NCBI RefSeq assembly: GCF_021155775.2
Contig: NC_060237.1
Location: forward strand, 20,110,970-20,174,969
Source: Neodiprion pinetum
Taxonomy: Eukaryota; Arthropoda; Insecta; Hymenoptera; Diprionidae
Reading direction: 5' to 3'
DNA: 64,000 bases
The notes beneath the pieces were generated by a model, which saw only the letters and a list, made by a program, of their open reading frames with translations, was not told where the DNA came from and did not search any database. The translations under genes and the position numbers were made by a program. This document shows positions 25,440 through 40,000 of this stretch, one piece after another; position 1 is the first letter of the stretch, and every line of letters begins with the position of its first letter.

Positions 25440-27898
25440 TTAGACTAAACTAGATTCGAAATCGTTTGAATTCATGAACTCGCGAATTCAGGTGCAAATC
25501 CATTTCATTCGGTCCCTATTCAATTAGCTCGACGTTCCAAACGTGTTCGATACTTTTTTCTAAAACATGTTTTCACTCTTCTCAAGAGTTCGGTAGAGTT
25601 CTGCAGTGAAAAAGCAAAGATTTAGGCGAAGGGCGGCCTTTAACTGACTAAAGGGCTTTGTTTCGGCAGTTTACTTTATCCGCGGCAACAGGTGCAGACG
25701 TCAGTAATCTCTCCGGCATGGCGATAGCTATCTCGTCGAGGCCTAGCCAATGGGGTTGACGAATTTGCACCTGTTTTTTGTTTCCTTCGCTTCGCTTTAT
25801 TTTCCTTGTGGGGAGGACGAAGTAGGAGGAAAATTTCGTTCAAAGTTCTCGCTTTCCTCATCGACCGCACATCCTCTGCTTTCCATTTGTAATCGGGAAA
25901 AACTGGATGCTTCTGTTACACCCTTTACATCGCTGACACGGCGAGGGTAGGAGTTAATTGAACAAGTTGACGGTAACTTAATTATGTAGACGTAAGCCTC
26001 GTTGACCTGGTTGGCCGACGGTAAGGGAAGGCCGACAGCTTCTGACGCTGTTGCGCATTAATTTGAGTGAATTTAAATTATCTTCATATGCACTTTTATG
26101 CGGGGTCTGTTTATAGATATGTCACGCGCATTAGAGGTATACCCCTTCCGGAAGTCGGAAACTCTAAAACCTCGTCGAGTTGAAACTTTTCAGCATTCAT
26201 TCGGTAGCTTTTGAATATTATACGTGTGCCGAACCAGCCGGTACGTTTTTATTATTCTTCACTCTCCGATACCTCAAAGCTCGTCACCTCAACGATTTCT
26301 CCGCACACGTCGAGCAAAGCTTCAAGCTTCGCGTCTTAACCAAGATCAGCGTCAAATCTGAAACTTGCAGCGAGACTCGGGGTGAAGTTTATCGGTGAAT
26401 TCCCGTCCATGCGCGACGGTGCAGTTTGCAGAAGCAGCAATTGCTTGAAATTGAATTTGCCAAGCCACACCGAAAGGCGGGCCTTCAACGTCTGCTAGGG
26501 ATTGTTTTTGACAAGAAAATAGTCGGGCGTGAGGGTTGGGTAGGTTTCTCTTTACGTTCGGGTGGGAAGACAGCGCGGCACACATCTCTATTGGATTTGG
26601 GTGGCGTTCGTGCGACGTGTAGATACAGGGGACTAAGTGGGAAAATGGGAAAATTGAATCGTCGTTAAAATTGTATAGGTATATTTATTTGCCGTGAATT
26701 GATCGAGTTACTCTGCCTCGCGGATTGAGAGGATGCGGAGAAATTCCCTTCGAGGGTAGTTCGCTCGTCTGCAGCGAAAATAACCGAGTTACGATCGCGA
26801 GCCAAAGCGGTGCAAAGTGAATAGACATAATTGGATAAAGTTTTACTCCTCCCATTCGGGTGCACCTGATCCACGTTCAATCAACTCGAAACGTTGAACG
26901 TCATCAACTCGCTGATGCGTGCCTTAATAAAGAAACGTGACGCCAGCGCTTTCGAGGATATAACCAAATAGCGGCGGTATACGGATGACGATAGAACTCT
27001 CTCGTTACGTAATATTAATATTGAACGTCGCTGTTGCCCACTGTTACTCTCGTCGTTCTTATCAGACACACCGCGCCCTGACTCTTCACCCATAGTCCTA
27101 CACGTCCGGCAACAACGTTTTGATCACTATGCTCTTAAATTGATCTAAGTAAGTAAATTTACTCGAAAGTGCAATGACGAGGATTTTCGCCAGCAGAGAA
27201 CGGAGAAGAGATTCGTCATCGCGCGAATCCCACACTAGCAGTTTTGTATCATTGACGTCGGGGTGGCAATATATTTCTCTGATACCCGGATGGACGGAGG
27301 TCCAGAGGCGATCCGACGACGTCTTATTCTCATTTCCTGCGCGGAAGCGGGTAGACTTGCTGGAAAATCTTCTTTGTTGGATCACGGTTGGTTCACCTTG
27401 GCTCCGGCAGTGCTACAACCGAATCCCAACGCCCGATAAAAAGAGCAAGAACTCGCGGTGCACCGCAGCTGAAAACATTTTTCGTTTTCCAAATGCAATT
27501 TAGTAGCGTGCCAGTTTTCTCAGATTCCCGTCACGAGTCGCACACGAGACGGAAGTTGTAGCTTGCCGTTCACCTTCAACATATCGCACATGCACCTTGT
27601 GCCCTCCGCCGTTTCTTCCAGCTGAATAAGCTCTCCGCACCGACGAGCAAACGGAACAATTAAGCCTCGATTGCAGTAAAAGGGGAAATAAAAGCCGCGT
27701 GTTTTCGAAATTTGTTTATTTATCCATTCGTTTCTAGCCTCGATCACGCGATAATTACACGCTTTACTGACCGACCGTGGCGGAGTGTAAATCTCCGTAC
27801 GCCCCCGGTATCGGGCAAACTTTTTACTCCAACGACGCCGCAACGTTTATTGTGGTTTTTGGTCCATTTCTCGTCGGCTCGTACGCTTCGGTGCAGTA
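25440..27898. other. Non-coding stretch, no gene seen
   Basis: Short overlapping ORFs occur on both strands with no domain signature. No repeat of note until the hairpin at 27899. Confidence 0.5.
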
Positions 27899-27954
27899 GG
27901 TGCCACCGAAGTCCTGATCGATGTAACGTCCGGCCTAAGTTACGCGGTGGCACC
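27899..27954. repeat. Hairpin with a perfect 10-bp GC-rich outer stem
   Basis: GGTGCCACCG (27899-27908) is perfectly complementary to CGGTGGCACC (27945-27954). Within the loop, GTAAC (27923-27927) pairs with GTTAC (27939-27943), so the whole 56-nt segment can fold. TTCGGTG just upstream (about 27887) can compete by pairing with CACCGAA at 27904, giving an alternative fold. No coding context explains it. Confidence 0.6.
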
Positions 27955-27999
27955 CACGCCAGATTGTTATGGACAAAACCGTGCAGCGGAGTGAAAGCG

Positions 28000-28015
28000 G
28001 GAGAGAGAGAGAGAG
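28000..28015. repeat. (GA)n microsatellite
   Basis: A pure GA run of about eight units, flanked by purine-rich sequence. Confidence 0.9.
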
Positions 28016-31000
28016 GATCGGAGTTACAAGCTTGAGTGCAAGGAGCATGCCTTGCATAAGACACCCTTTAAAACTTTGACCTCCTATTATTTTTCCATTA
28101 CACCCCAGGCTCTCCTGCACGAGCGTTTCCCAACGTTATCTCGCTGTGGCAGCACGCTTTTATTAACTCATACTTAACTTTACCCCTGCAGTCTAGGTCT
28201 CGCCGTTTCCACTTTGAATGTTTTTCCCTTTTTCGCCCACGTCCCGTTTCAATCCCGTGAAGCTTCGTCCTCTCGGCTTATTATTCAAACGCACGCGTGA
28301 ATGATTCAGAGAAAACTGAGGGTCGTCGGGGCTGTTCATATCCGAGAAGATATTCCTCCTCTTCTTAACGCGGCTTATACTCTCGTCAAATCGCCTACAC
28401 GAGGAGAAGTTCGTCCGGAGGATCCCCAACTTGAAACTTTGCTTCTGAGCCAGGCCGGAGGGTCAAAGAAAGTCGAGAAGTGAGAATGAGCTGGGTAAGG
28501 GCGAAATGGTGGGGCGTCAAATAAAGCGTTCGTTTGTAACAACGCACGCTAATGGCAGCGGTCGGTTACCCTCGTTCTGTTGCCGGAATGACCAACTTTG
28601 GAAGTTCCTCGAGGGAAAGAACGGACAGCCCATTTCCGAATATGGGTCGAAACGGAGTGGTAATTCGTCAGAAAACGGTGCTCAGAATCAGCCTATCGGA
28701 AACCTCGAATTGTTGAAGATCGCTGGTTCAGCGGAAGAGTTTCTGGTCCAGGAATGTTGGAATTTTTACGTGATATTCTATTCCTCGTCGATTATAACCT
28801 TCGCGTCAGGACTGGTGGATCGAAGCACATTAATTCAAGGAATCACATCGCTTTGATCCATCTTGCATAACAACTTCAAGATGCATCGTTCTGCATTTTC
28901 CCCTCACTTACGACTATGCAAAGTTTCTTGGAGATCTCTCCTGATTTCAGAAGTGGTAGTTGCAAAAGATACACACGATCGTTTCTCGTTATTTTCTTTG
29001 CACCGAAATTCCGTGTATAACAATATGACGGTATCGATAAGTTGGATGGAAAATATAGGGAAAACTTTTACTATGATTGCAGACTTTTTCACGGTTTGAA
29101 GAAAGAAATCTGTCGTTTCGTTGTATGATATCCGTACCTGTGTATAAAACTCATCGTAAATGCACCGCACGCAAAAAGTCAAGAAATTCTGCGCCTCGGT
29201 TTTTTTTTTATCTCGATGACTGCACCTCACCGATCTTGCAATACTCTGCGAGCTTTTACTAGGGTCTCACAGCATCAGGAATCCGTATTCCATTCACCCT
29301 CTGCCGGTCTCGCGTAACTTCTTTGCATATTTTTTCGTCTTTGTTTTCTTTCCATACCCCTTGCTCGTCTGTTCTTTATTTTGTTATTCGTAGCCGTGAC
29401 AATGTGTCGGTGCAGTGGCGTCACACGATGCAGCATCGGAGGTTATTCTCTCGGGTAGCGCACTGGTTTGATTCATCGTGTTTCGCTAGAGCATTGTATG
29501 CAGGTGGAGGATACTCGGGCAAAGAGAACGTACGAGTGACAGGAGTCTTTGAGACATTTTTTCCCTGCTATATGCATTCTCGTCCACCGTGGGTGTCCAT
29601 GGCAGACGATTCTTTTGATATTACGAGTTCAATAGCCGAGATTTCCCAGCTAACTTTAATGAGAAACTAATGATATATCTTCAAAATAGATATACTCCTT
29701 TCATCCAGTTTCACTATTCAAAGTGGTCTGTACGGTATATAATATCTCCCCGTTCGTTCAACATCGAGAAGTATCTGGGAATCGGTCCAACATACGTTAC
29801 ATACGAGTATATAGTTATTTTCCCGATTCATCCGACGCCCGTATATCCGCAGAATCTTTTCATCACTCGTTTTTGGTTTGGAATGGTTGAGGCCGAATTG
29901 CGGTTGGGCGTTGCAATCTGCTGGACGGTCGAAGTGGATGAACCGAATAAAGCATGGATGGAGCGCGTGGTCTGGTCGAAAATCCTCGTCGACGATAGGA
30001 GAGGACTGGCTGCAAAGCTAAAAGTGAAATCCATAGTGACTATGGGACTGGAATTCAGCAGTCCAAATCCATCCGCAAGCTTTGTTATTCTTCACTGCAA
30101 CACATGTAGTTGGACCTACCTAGAATTGTTTTTACCCGCAGCAGACAATTCTTGCTATTTATGAGTACGGAAGTATCGCTCGGCTATTCGCAAAAGGACC
30201 TTGGCATACAACGGTGACGCAAGATGTGTTTGCGAAGACGCGATTACCGCGAGCTGAATTGCTTGTTTGAATACCGTTTGAGGGCAGCCGCTTTACGTGC
30301 AATCCGCACAGCGTTGGAGTGTATTGCAAGTGACTCAGCGTTCGGTGTTTTCCCATCCGTTCGTCTACTCCTCCACCGACGTCTCAATAAATGTCGACAC
30401 ATTTGTTCACGTCCACGTGATTCGGTCGTGTTAAACAAGCAACACTGCTCCGTCGTGTAACCTGCCGTTCATTAGCGAACATAGGAATTCTATGCCTCCC
30501 ATTCACCAAGGCTCGGAGAATTAGTTGGGCTTGAGCTTAGCTGATGACACTTAGCAGACTCGAGATAACGACGGCAGTTCGTCGTCACTATCAGAGGAAA
30601 TTGCACTCGAGGTGGTTGAGGGGTGGGTCAAAATTCGCAGAGTTCAAGTGTCGACTGAGTGGGTTTGCGGGTGGTCAACGGTCACCCTGATCTCGAAACT
30701 ACTCGAGAGCTGGGTAAACAAAGTTTTCGAAGACTTGGTGACGTGCAATGGAGACGTTACGCTCATCGGGATGAAGTTTCTCTTCCTAACGAGGGTCTGC
30801 CCTTCCTCAGTCCGGGAGAAGCTTCGCCCTGTCAGGGCACCAAGTCGCCCGATATCACTAGGAAGCCATGATTCAAGTTCGTGCCTCCGGATCCTGGCCG
30901 TTGGAATCATCTTTCCAATCTGATGACCCCAGCAAATTATTCTGCGTCAATAATATACCTCGGCTTGCAAGCCTCGGAAATTAATTAGCCATATCAGCTG

Positions 31001-34000
31001 TTACGCCCCTAATGACTGTTAAAAATTCTCGTTAACCTGACGTACGATATGACCAGTAAAAATGTCCTCTTCCACGCTCCGCAATTTTTCCGGAATTTCA
31101 ATTATTCCAGCTCCACGTCAGACCTCGCTCGGCTCACGGAGAATCCCCAGCTAAATCATGTTAAACTTGAGGCACAATCCTCTGGAACTTGCCATTAGAG
31201 GAACTTCGGTATGTGTGTCGTCTTCTAGCTGCCATCTCACGTACGAACACACGTGGATCCACACAATGCGGATGGGTGCATGGGTGCACTGAATTTTCTA
31301 TTCACGAGATCGCTGGTAGTCAAGGTTTGGCCACATCGAGTAAGCTGTCTACCTGCACGAAATGCCTGTCCACAACACACGCGTTCTCATACACGAGAAT
31401 TGAAAGGAAGTTTTTAACAACTTTTTAACGTCTGGCTGTTGTACCTCTTTCAACGAAATCCTTCTTCGCGTAAGTTTATCTTATATTAACACAAACGTCC
31501 GATCTGCGCGCTTGTGTGTGCTGAAAGGTTTTGGGAAAAGGTGTCGAACTTCTTTGCGACGATGTCCCGCGAATGGGCAACGCATTCGCACGGCTTGTTT
31601 ATTCCGATGTGTTGTAAACTTGAACGAAGGATCGCTTACGAAAGGATTTCATCGAGCAGACGGTAAAATCTGGTTGTAAGATACGAAATTGTATACGAGT
31701 ACAGATATAATGCTGAAATATCCTCGCATAAATTTTGAGTACCCTCCGTCTCCGCTGATTCCCTCTCAATATTAAGGACCGAGACATTACCGTTCTGCTC
31801 ACCCAGCTTGGAGAATCCCAATTTCCATTTCCGGGGAAAGCAGACAATAAGCCACCAGAGTTTCGCGACCGAGCGAAAAAGCCAGGGTCTTAACTCAGTA
31901 ACGTATTGACTCAGTTTTTTCTCCTGTGCATTGAAATAATTTCGGTGGATCTTCGAAGGCTTAACAACTCTTTGGTACTGCGGGTCAGAAGTTTACGTGC
32001 CAAGCCTCATCGCACGAGAAAATAGCTAACCAATCCAGCTTCGATGGCGATTCTTTCTCTTCCCGCCTCATCGACGATAGGAAATCACCTCGAAATATAT
32101 TCCCACGAGGTGGCAAAGAGACTGTAAGAGTTTCCCTGAGACACGTGTCGAGTATTAAATTATTCCACCCTTGGAAGTCGAAGTCACTCACCCCATTCGA
32201 CGGAGTTGAAAGGCGGTGCGGTGGCTGCGGCCTCAAGTCGAAATGGCGTCTTTGTGCGTAGCTGAGTTCTACACGGAATAGGATGTCTGGGGGAATGAGA
32301 GCTCGGGAAGTGTGTCTTGGTAAAACAATGATTATTCTGGACAAACACTTGGAGGAGCTACTCGGATGAGGGTTGATGTAACAAAAGTACTGCCAGAGAA
32401 TCCTGCCGGGAACTCGACGGATGATTAGCAGAGTAAACTTGACGCAGTTTAATTGACTGATTGTAAGTCAATTTACAATCCGTATTCTATACTCCAAACG
32501 TTGCGTTTTGTCGAAAGGCTTAGGCTATCGAAGCTCGTCACCCGGACCCATTGTGTCCAAATCAAATTCGACTGCAGCCTGCAATCAGCTATTAACCGGC
32601 ATTCGTCGAACCAAAGTCATTTGACAATGAGCGTTTCTGGTTGCTTATTCTGCAATAAGGAAATTTCGGATAATCAATGACCGGAAATATGTTGATCACC
32701 TGACGTTTAATTCACTCAACTTGTCGTATGTCTTGCACCTGTGGTGTCGGTTTTCGTGTTGAAAAATTGGAGACTTTTTTGTAAACAAGGAGAAAAACGA
32801 ACCTGCAACATTGGGAAAAACGGGGAGCGAGATAACAGATAGCCAGAGAACTGGGCGAAAGGGAAGAAAACTGAATGAGCGGGTTCTAAGGGAAAGAAAG
32901 ACGCACGAGCTCATCAAGAGAAACAATTCTCTCTACTTTTCGGGAGGCTCGTCAGCTTTCATAAGCGACGAGGAAACTACAGTAAGACGGTGAAAATATA
33001 ACCACGGACTTCGCACATCAGTGTTTGACAAACTTGTCGTCGAGTCTGCAAATACGTAAAGCGCGGAAAAGTTCGAACTCGAAAGAGATTCTTCGTTCCT
33101 TTCAATTTATGCTCAACGCGTTCGCTGTAGGCGTCATCGTTACCGACCCTCGTGCTATCTGATTAATTGAAATTGCCGTCCAATGGATAGTGTGTAAGTT
33201 GGTGCGCACTCGGTTCCGGTAATCAATAGCGCGTGATTGGCCCGGGAAAACCGAATGGCGTCCCATTTCGGTGATACATTCAACCCGTCTCCCGATGAAG
33301 AACCCTAAATTTTTCCAAACCCTGCCCGTACCGAAAAAAGAGTGATCGAATTGAACCGCCTCGAGGCCCTTTCACAAATTGAAATTTTTGTATAAAAATA
33401 TTTGCGAAGAAAGGTGGGGGAATTTTTCCATTAGGTCGTAAAATTTTCAGACCAAGCGTGCTGTGTATACATGTACGGTTCCATAAATTAGCCCCATCCA
33501 CCGGGTGGTTGAAATAAATCATCGTGCGATGCTTTTTCCGCTTTTACCTTCGCGTGGATAAGAAATCCAGTTGCATAACGTACGCGATTGATCGATCAAC
33601 ATTTACCGCAGAGTGGGAAGTGAGCACTTGTTCGCCCGTGTTCTACACTACATTTTTACCCGCTTTCTCTTTCTCTCTTTCCATCTTTCTTTTGGTCTTA
33701 GACAGACAGACGGACAGGCGGACCGACTAGGTAGCGAGACTCTTGCTGAAGTCAGCTTAGAGCGCAGGGACTTTGCCTCGAGTTGCCTGGGACAGCCCTT
33801 AATTACGGAAAAGCCACAGATGCACGCTCCACCGCAGGCTCTTTTCCCTCGTTCCTTCCTACACACCGACTATATACTCGGAGAGCTAACCTCAAGGCTC
33901 GTAGGGTAAAAAAAAAAGAGAGAGAGCGAGAGACAGAAGTTTCTTAATTTATTGCTATCCCGGAGGACAGGTGGTAGCCGTGTATATTACGCGCTCGCGT

Positions 34001-37000
34001 GAATCGATAAATTTTCAAGTATTTACCGTGGGTGGTAAAAGTCAGTGAAAATTTTCGGGAATATTTTTGAAAACACTCACGTCACATACACGAAATATAT
34101 TGCGGTCGCAATTCCCAGCGATATTTTGTACCTCGTTTTGTGTCTTCCAAACTGTTTCCAAGGTCAGTTGAGAGTTCATTTGTCGGTAACGGCAACGTTG
34201 TATACCTATAAGTATATTACCTGTGTGTAATCGCGTTGCTAATCGTCTGTTCATTTGAGCTGGAAATCACTAGCCATTCGTCTTTGTCGTCTAAGAAACG
34301 CACCTGCCAAAATATCACTTACAGACAGAGACTAGAAGATAGCGATAGAGATTGAGACAGAGGGAGAGAGGAAGAGAGAGAGAGAGAGATTGCAGTCATT
34401 CAGTCCCCCGACTCATACGCGGCTATTAAGGCAGCCATTATCCTGTTTATCTTGCGTGACAGGCGCTACTTACGGGTACGGTGCGCCATGTCAAGAATAT
34501 GAGTCAAAGTTCTTTGCTCGAAAGAAACTGAGGACCCCCACTGCCCGTAGGGCGCGAGGAACGAAGCTCCAAGGGTTTAAAGCATCGCCCTTTGCACCAC
34601 CAGGTGCTGAATAATTTATCCATGCTTTCCTCCGCCGTTTCTTATCCCCATTTGGACGAAGCCTACCCGAGTACGTTGGCCGCCCTCGACGCTGAACGTC
34701 CGTAGCGTCAGATAAATCTTTCCCAATTTTGGTAAACGTCGAACAAGGTCGATAAGAGAACAGGTGAACCTGCGCGACCTCCGTCTCTTTGCCTTCCGCT
34801 GATCACCCGGGGATGATCTTCCCTCGAGAAGGTTAAGGAACGTGATAATAGGGATTGCTGAGTTTGGCCTTTTTTCGTTCCGCACGTTCAAATTTCGTGC
34901 GCTATCGCTACGTGCTAACGAAAAATCACGTTCTTCCCGGAACGCCGGCAAGAAATTGTTGGAATACCCCGCAGAACAGAAATGATTTCCTTACGGCACG
35001 CTGGAGCTCGGTTGATACTCGTGCAATTAACGTACTTTTTTAATCTTAATCCATCGCTTGGAGGAGCCCTGAGTCTGGCAGTTACGCAACAACTCAGCCC
35101 TGCTCGTCCATCACCTCGCTGTTCGCTTCGAGAATACATGACGGTTTCAAGGGTTCCCTCTTATACATACACGAGCTTCGTCAACCCGAAGCCGCCTCAT
35201 CAATGCCTCGGAAATAATGGCAATGATCACCAGTTTAGCAGTGACGAATTGAAGAGCTCTATCTACCGACGATGCTCTGATTATTTTTACCCTCGTCGAA
35301 CTAATTTTTGAGGAAGACTTCTTTTAGCGTCTCTTCCCGATGTTCCAACTTTTCCATATTCGACGTTCGCTTGAACTCTTGCCTGTTTTTCCTCCCTTCC
35401 TTAGATCGCGTAGTTACAGTTCGGATAGCGCAGACTACCACACTTACGTCGATCGTAGCACCGTCCGTTTATAGTAGCGTGAAACGCAAAACTGAACAGC
35501 GAATTTCAGAATACGCTATTCCGTCACTCCAACAACTCGTTCATGAATAGTTGACTCATTCCCTCGCGAGGTAATGGCATTCCTGCATTCGTCTTTAAAG
35601 TATCGCGCGTTGTGAGGAACGCTTTACGTAAATTCCCGAGATGTTTGTAGGCATGTAAAATTCTTCAGGGAGTAAAGTTACCGCGTCTTTCAACGTCTGT
35701 AGAGCATCGGTCGATGCGGGTATTGGAAATGCTGCCCGTTCGTTGACTCCGGAGAAGTTTTTTTTCACTCGAGGGGAAAGCATAGTAATCTGTGACGAAT
35801 CATTACAGTATTCCACGGTCGGTGGAATGACACGGAATTATGGATCACAGCGATTAAGGAGTGAAGGGGAGAGATAGGAGGAGCGACCTTTGTTCTTGCG
35901 ATAAGGACGAGGAGTCGGAACGGCAGGCCGTAGCTCTGGGATCATAACCTCGGGATCGAGCTGCAAAGAAATTTTGGTGCAGAGGATTATTAATATCCAC
36001 CCGGAATGATCGACGGTATTAAGAATTCACTCGGAACCTTACAGATGAGATAACGGTTAATCGCTCGGGAGACTTATCGATCCTTGTATCAAAGCAGCGC
36101 GCCTTGTAGTACGCAACGCGAGCAGGCTAGGTGAGACTTTGCCGCGAAGTACACCGAGGATAAAAGATGACTGACGCCTGGCGAGCATTTACTGGCATGT
36201 AGCAGGGTCGTTACACGGGGGTGAAGCTGTCTGCCACCGCGCGTAACCGGCAAAGCCGGAAAACTAAGTATGGAAAGAGACCATCGGCTCGCCGGATACA
36301 TACGTGAGAGGAACCGAGAGGCAAGAAAGAGACGTGGCGCCGAGAACCAGGCTGCGACAGCATCCGCACCCAATAAAACCTCGCGAAACATTGATCTCTC
36401 CGCAGTTTATAACCCCTGGACCTTGAAAAAGTTTCCAACTTCGAGTGCCGTGGCGCACTTCGGAGGGGAGGAATATTCCAAGGTATGGAGAGAGAGAGAT
36501 TGCTTCTTGTATTATGTGTCGAATGTTAAATTTTACCCTCCTCGGTTTTGAGTTTCGTCTGGTGGTGGTCGACATCCTGCGTGACCATAGATCTCCAGCT
36601 GTCCGCCTTTGGTTGCCTAATTCTACACCATGCAGTCTCCGCGAACCTTATATTTTACTACGCCGTTGAGGTCAGATCTCAACAAAGTCCCATTGACGTG
36701 CACTAGTACTAGAACTCTTTGATCCCAGAAGCACCGGTTCTCTGTCACAGGCAAACGAGGTTAACCGGGCACCATTTATTTTTGGAGAGAACTCAACGGA
36801 CCTCTTCACTTCCAAAGAGGATTATTTCATTTGAAAAAAAAACCAGTTCGTTGGACCATAACATGAATTTCTAATCATCCGTTGGTGGCTCATCAGAGAG
36901 GAAATCTAGACGCTTTTCGACGGTACCGAAGTTGCGGGGATTTCGTTTATTTGGGTGGAAAAAATATGGGTTCAAAGAAGGGTTTTGATCCTCAAATGAC

Positions 37001-40000
37001 TAGTGATTGTCGCTGGCAGTCTACCGATATAGAGTACGCAGGTAATAGAATCCTCTCCTTTGGTAAAAAAAAAAAAAATCATTATTGACGGTTCTTGCCG
37101 TCGAGCATTCCGTTTCGCTGATCAAGAGAAAAACTGAAAAATTGAGCAAAAGCCGTTTCGTTCCAGGCTGCACGAAAGCTCTTCGTGTGTTCATTGGACC
37201 GCAGCAATATTCAACATCGATCGCATTACCATTTCTCGTTGGTCCCCGCGTGACACTTAATTTATCGAAGCTGTGGGTGGGAAAGGTGATGAAGATGTAG
37301 TGCCAATTACTCGGTTCGAGGTTTGGAAGAATACCGCGAGTCTGCTCTGTCAGCTACTCCTACGTCCAAGGATTTTCAGCGTGAGTTCATACTGTGTTGT
37401 TTCAGGTTCCCGCTCACGATTGGCTCTAGTAATGAAACTCAGCCAGGTCAGTAACCGAAGACTAAACGAAACTGAACAGTTGGTTGTTTTCTTTTGGAAT
37501 AAAGACCGCGTAACTTTCAGTAGTTTTGGTTTGAAAAATCGATAAACGTAATGGAAGAAATATGCACGTACGAGAAAAGTCATACGTAACGCTTTGAAGA
37601 CTGGGTGTCGAATGTTTGCTTGTACAAAATATTTATCCAACATCCGAAATCGATTGCTGCACTGTATGCTCGGCTGCGTTTGCCTTGTGTAGTATTCGAG
37701 GTACGATAATCTCCAGAGTCCGTGCAGAGTTTCCGAAAGCAAACGAACTCTCAAAGCTAATCGTCTAATATCGATAACACGACAAACGAGATCATCTTGG
37801 TTGTATAGGGAATGCGGATGAAATTAAAGTTCGCCGGAATTGATTGCTCTGAGAAAATGAAGGTTACATATCTCGTGGGCGGATTGATCACCGCAGAACA
37901 AACATGAAGAACACGATATATGTGTATATAAATAAAATAAAATGCAATAAATAACTAAGTAAAAGATGGGGTCGGAGCAGAAACCTCCGTTCCTGGATTC
38001 GCCCTAGTTCTGCATGTTTTATGCGGTACGACCGAACGCCACTCTTGCTCTTATATTACTCGATTCTACCCTTGTCAACCACAAGAAGGGCAGGGACGTC
38101 ATACCTAAATCAATTATACCTGATATTGACACATCGCTCACCCGCCGCGGCATGTCTGTTATCATCATATGCTTACCGGTGTTCATTTTTGCCAGGTCCT
38201 TCTACAGATCACGCTCCAACCGTATACCACGAGATAGGCTTCCAAGCGTGACGCGAAACTCGATGGCTTAACACGCCCTCTTTTTTCGGTCCTTAGTTCT
38301 TGGGGCTGCTCTCCACTCCTTTCTTCGGTTTCCGATTCAACACCTGTTGTGTTCATTCGTATTTAACTTCGCGATAAACGCTAGAGGTTGACCATTTTGG
38401 AAATGAATGTTCATTTCACAAACTGCGAGTCAAATCCTTTTAATCATTCACCGTTTTGCCGCGGGTTAATTATAACACGGGCTATATTGTAGAAAATCCG
38501 GAATAAAGTGACGATCGGTGCAGCCCACTGAGCGGAAGTGTTTCGCGCTATTTGTTCATCGCGTGGAATGCCGGTTTCATACAAAGTTTGAACAAACAGC
38601 GGTTGCGGGTCGGACGAACGTTTGTAATCCTGCAATGCATTAGTTCAAAGGCTCTATTAACCCGGCTGACAACAGCCGCTTGCATTCATGCTGGTAAACG
38701 AGGTTCTCAAATTCAATCAACGAGCTTTCAATTGCCCCATTTTGACTTTTGGCCCGTGCTTGCAGCCCCTGGCTTGCCTATTAATCCCTCTTTCCCCGAG
38801 TAACATCGTCGTTGGATGTCTGATTACTTTGCGGAACCAGTCACCGCGATTTTCGAAGGCCTTTGCAAAACGTCTTTATAATCGTCCGGAAAGCTTGTAA
38901 TATTCACGTTCATTTTTGTGAAAGTATTTCGGTAGTAATTTAAGTGCACCGAAAACTGCTGTTCAAATTGTCTCAAATCGGTCACGGCATTTGTATAATT
39001 AATTTAATTTTCAAATTGTTATAATTTAACTGTGCAGTCACTCTGTAGAGCGATTTCGGCACAAGGTCCGATGAGCTTTTTATACAGCAATGAAATATTC
39101 ACCCAACCGCTTTTACGGTACATCATTTATTGAAAATGTGCTTTATCAATTACGGAGAACCGCTGCGTCGCACAGCCAGGTATACGTAGGTATACGCGAC
39201 CTACTAATTCAATCAATTCTTCAAAATCTGCGCTGACTTTATACTTCCGTTTCATACTTCCGAATTAAAGATTGACGGTTTTTATTTTCTCTCCGGAATA
39301 GAGATAAGTTGAACAATCAACAATTAAGGGCGAATTGATTTGGTGAGACATTCGCTTCCTCGTGACTTCAGAATCTTTTGCACTTTTGTAAATCAACACC
39401 CGCATCTTCCCATTTGTATTCTGCATTTTGCCGATAAAGAAACGAGTGAAAAATATACCCAGTCTGAAAGTGTAGAGAAAATTGTGCCGTGGGATTCGCA
39501 TGCGATCGGATAGCCGACTCGTGCAAAAATTTCTCGTATTGAATTCGCGATGCGCTGCAGAATCGGTCGTGCATAGATGCAACATTCTTCTTCATCCTGA
39601 GCTACCTGCAGCACCGTGCCGTAATATGCATTCGATAAATCCGGGACACCTATACATAAGTCGGTATAAATAATTCAAGAGTGGAGCTAGATCCTTTCGA
39701 GTTCCGTAAAGTGCATCTGGTTTTCCTCCGGTGCCCGGGAATTAATTCGCAGAAACCAATCACCGTCGAAACATGACCGGCTGCACATATGCGCACGTAT
39801 AGACGCACGTCCTTCCCGGCTCGATATTCATCTCGCGATTATTTCCCCTCGAAAGCTCTCGCCGGGGAAAATCCCTGTCAACTTTTGCCCCCCACCTCGA
39901 TTCTCGCCCTTGCACCAGCGCTAAATGATAGCGGGTCCTTTTTGCTCCTGCAACGGCAGAGAGCGCTAAGCGAGGCGGTTCGCATTAGAAGATGGCGGTA

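Noticed and set aside
29670..30164. Longest ordinary ORF, 164 codons on the + strand
   Set aside because: No domain, signal peptide or splice context; about one ORF of this length is expected by chance in 64 kb over six frames.
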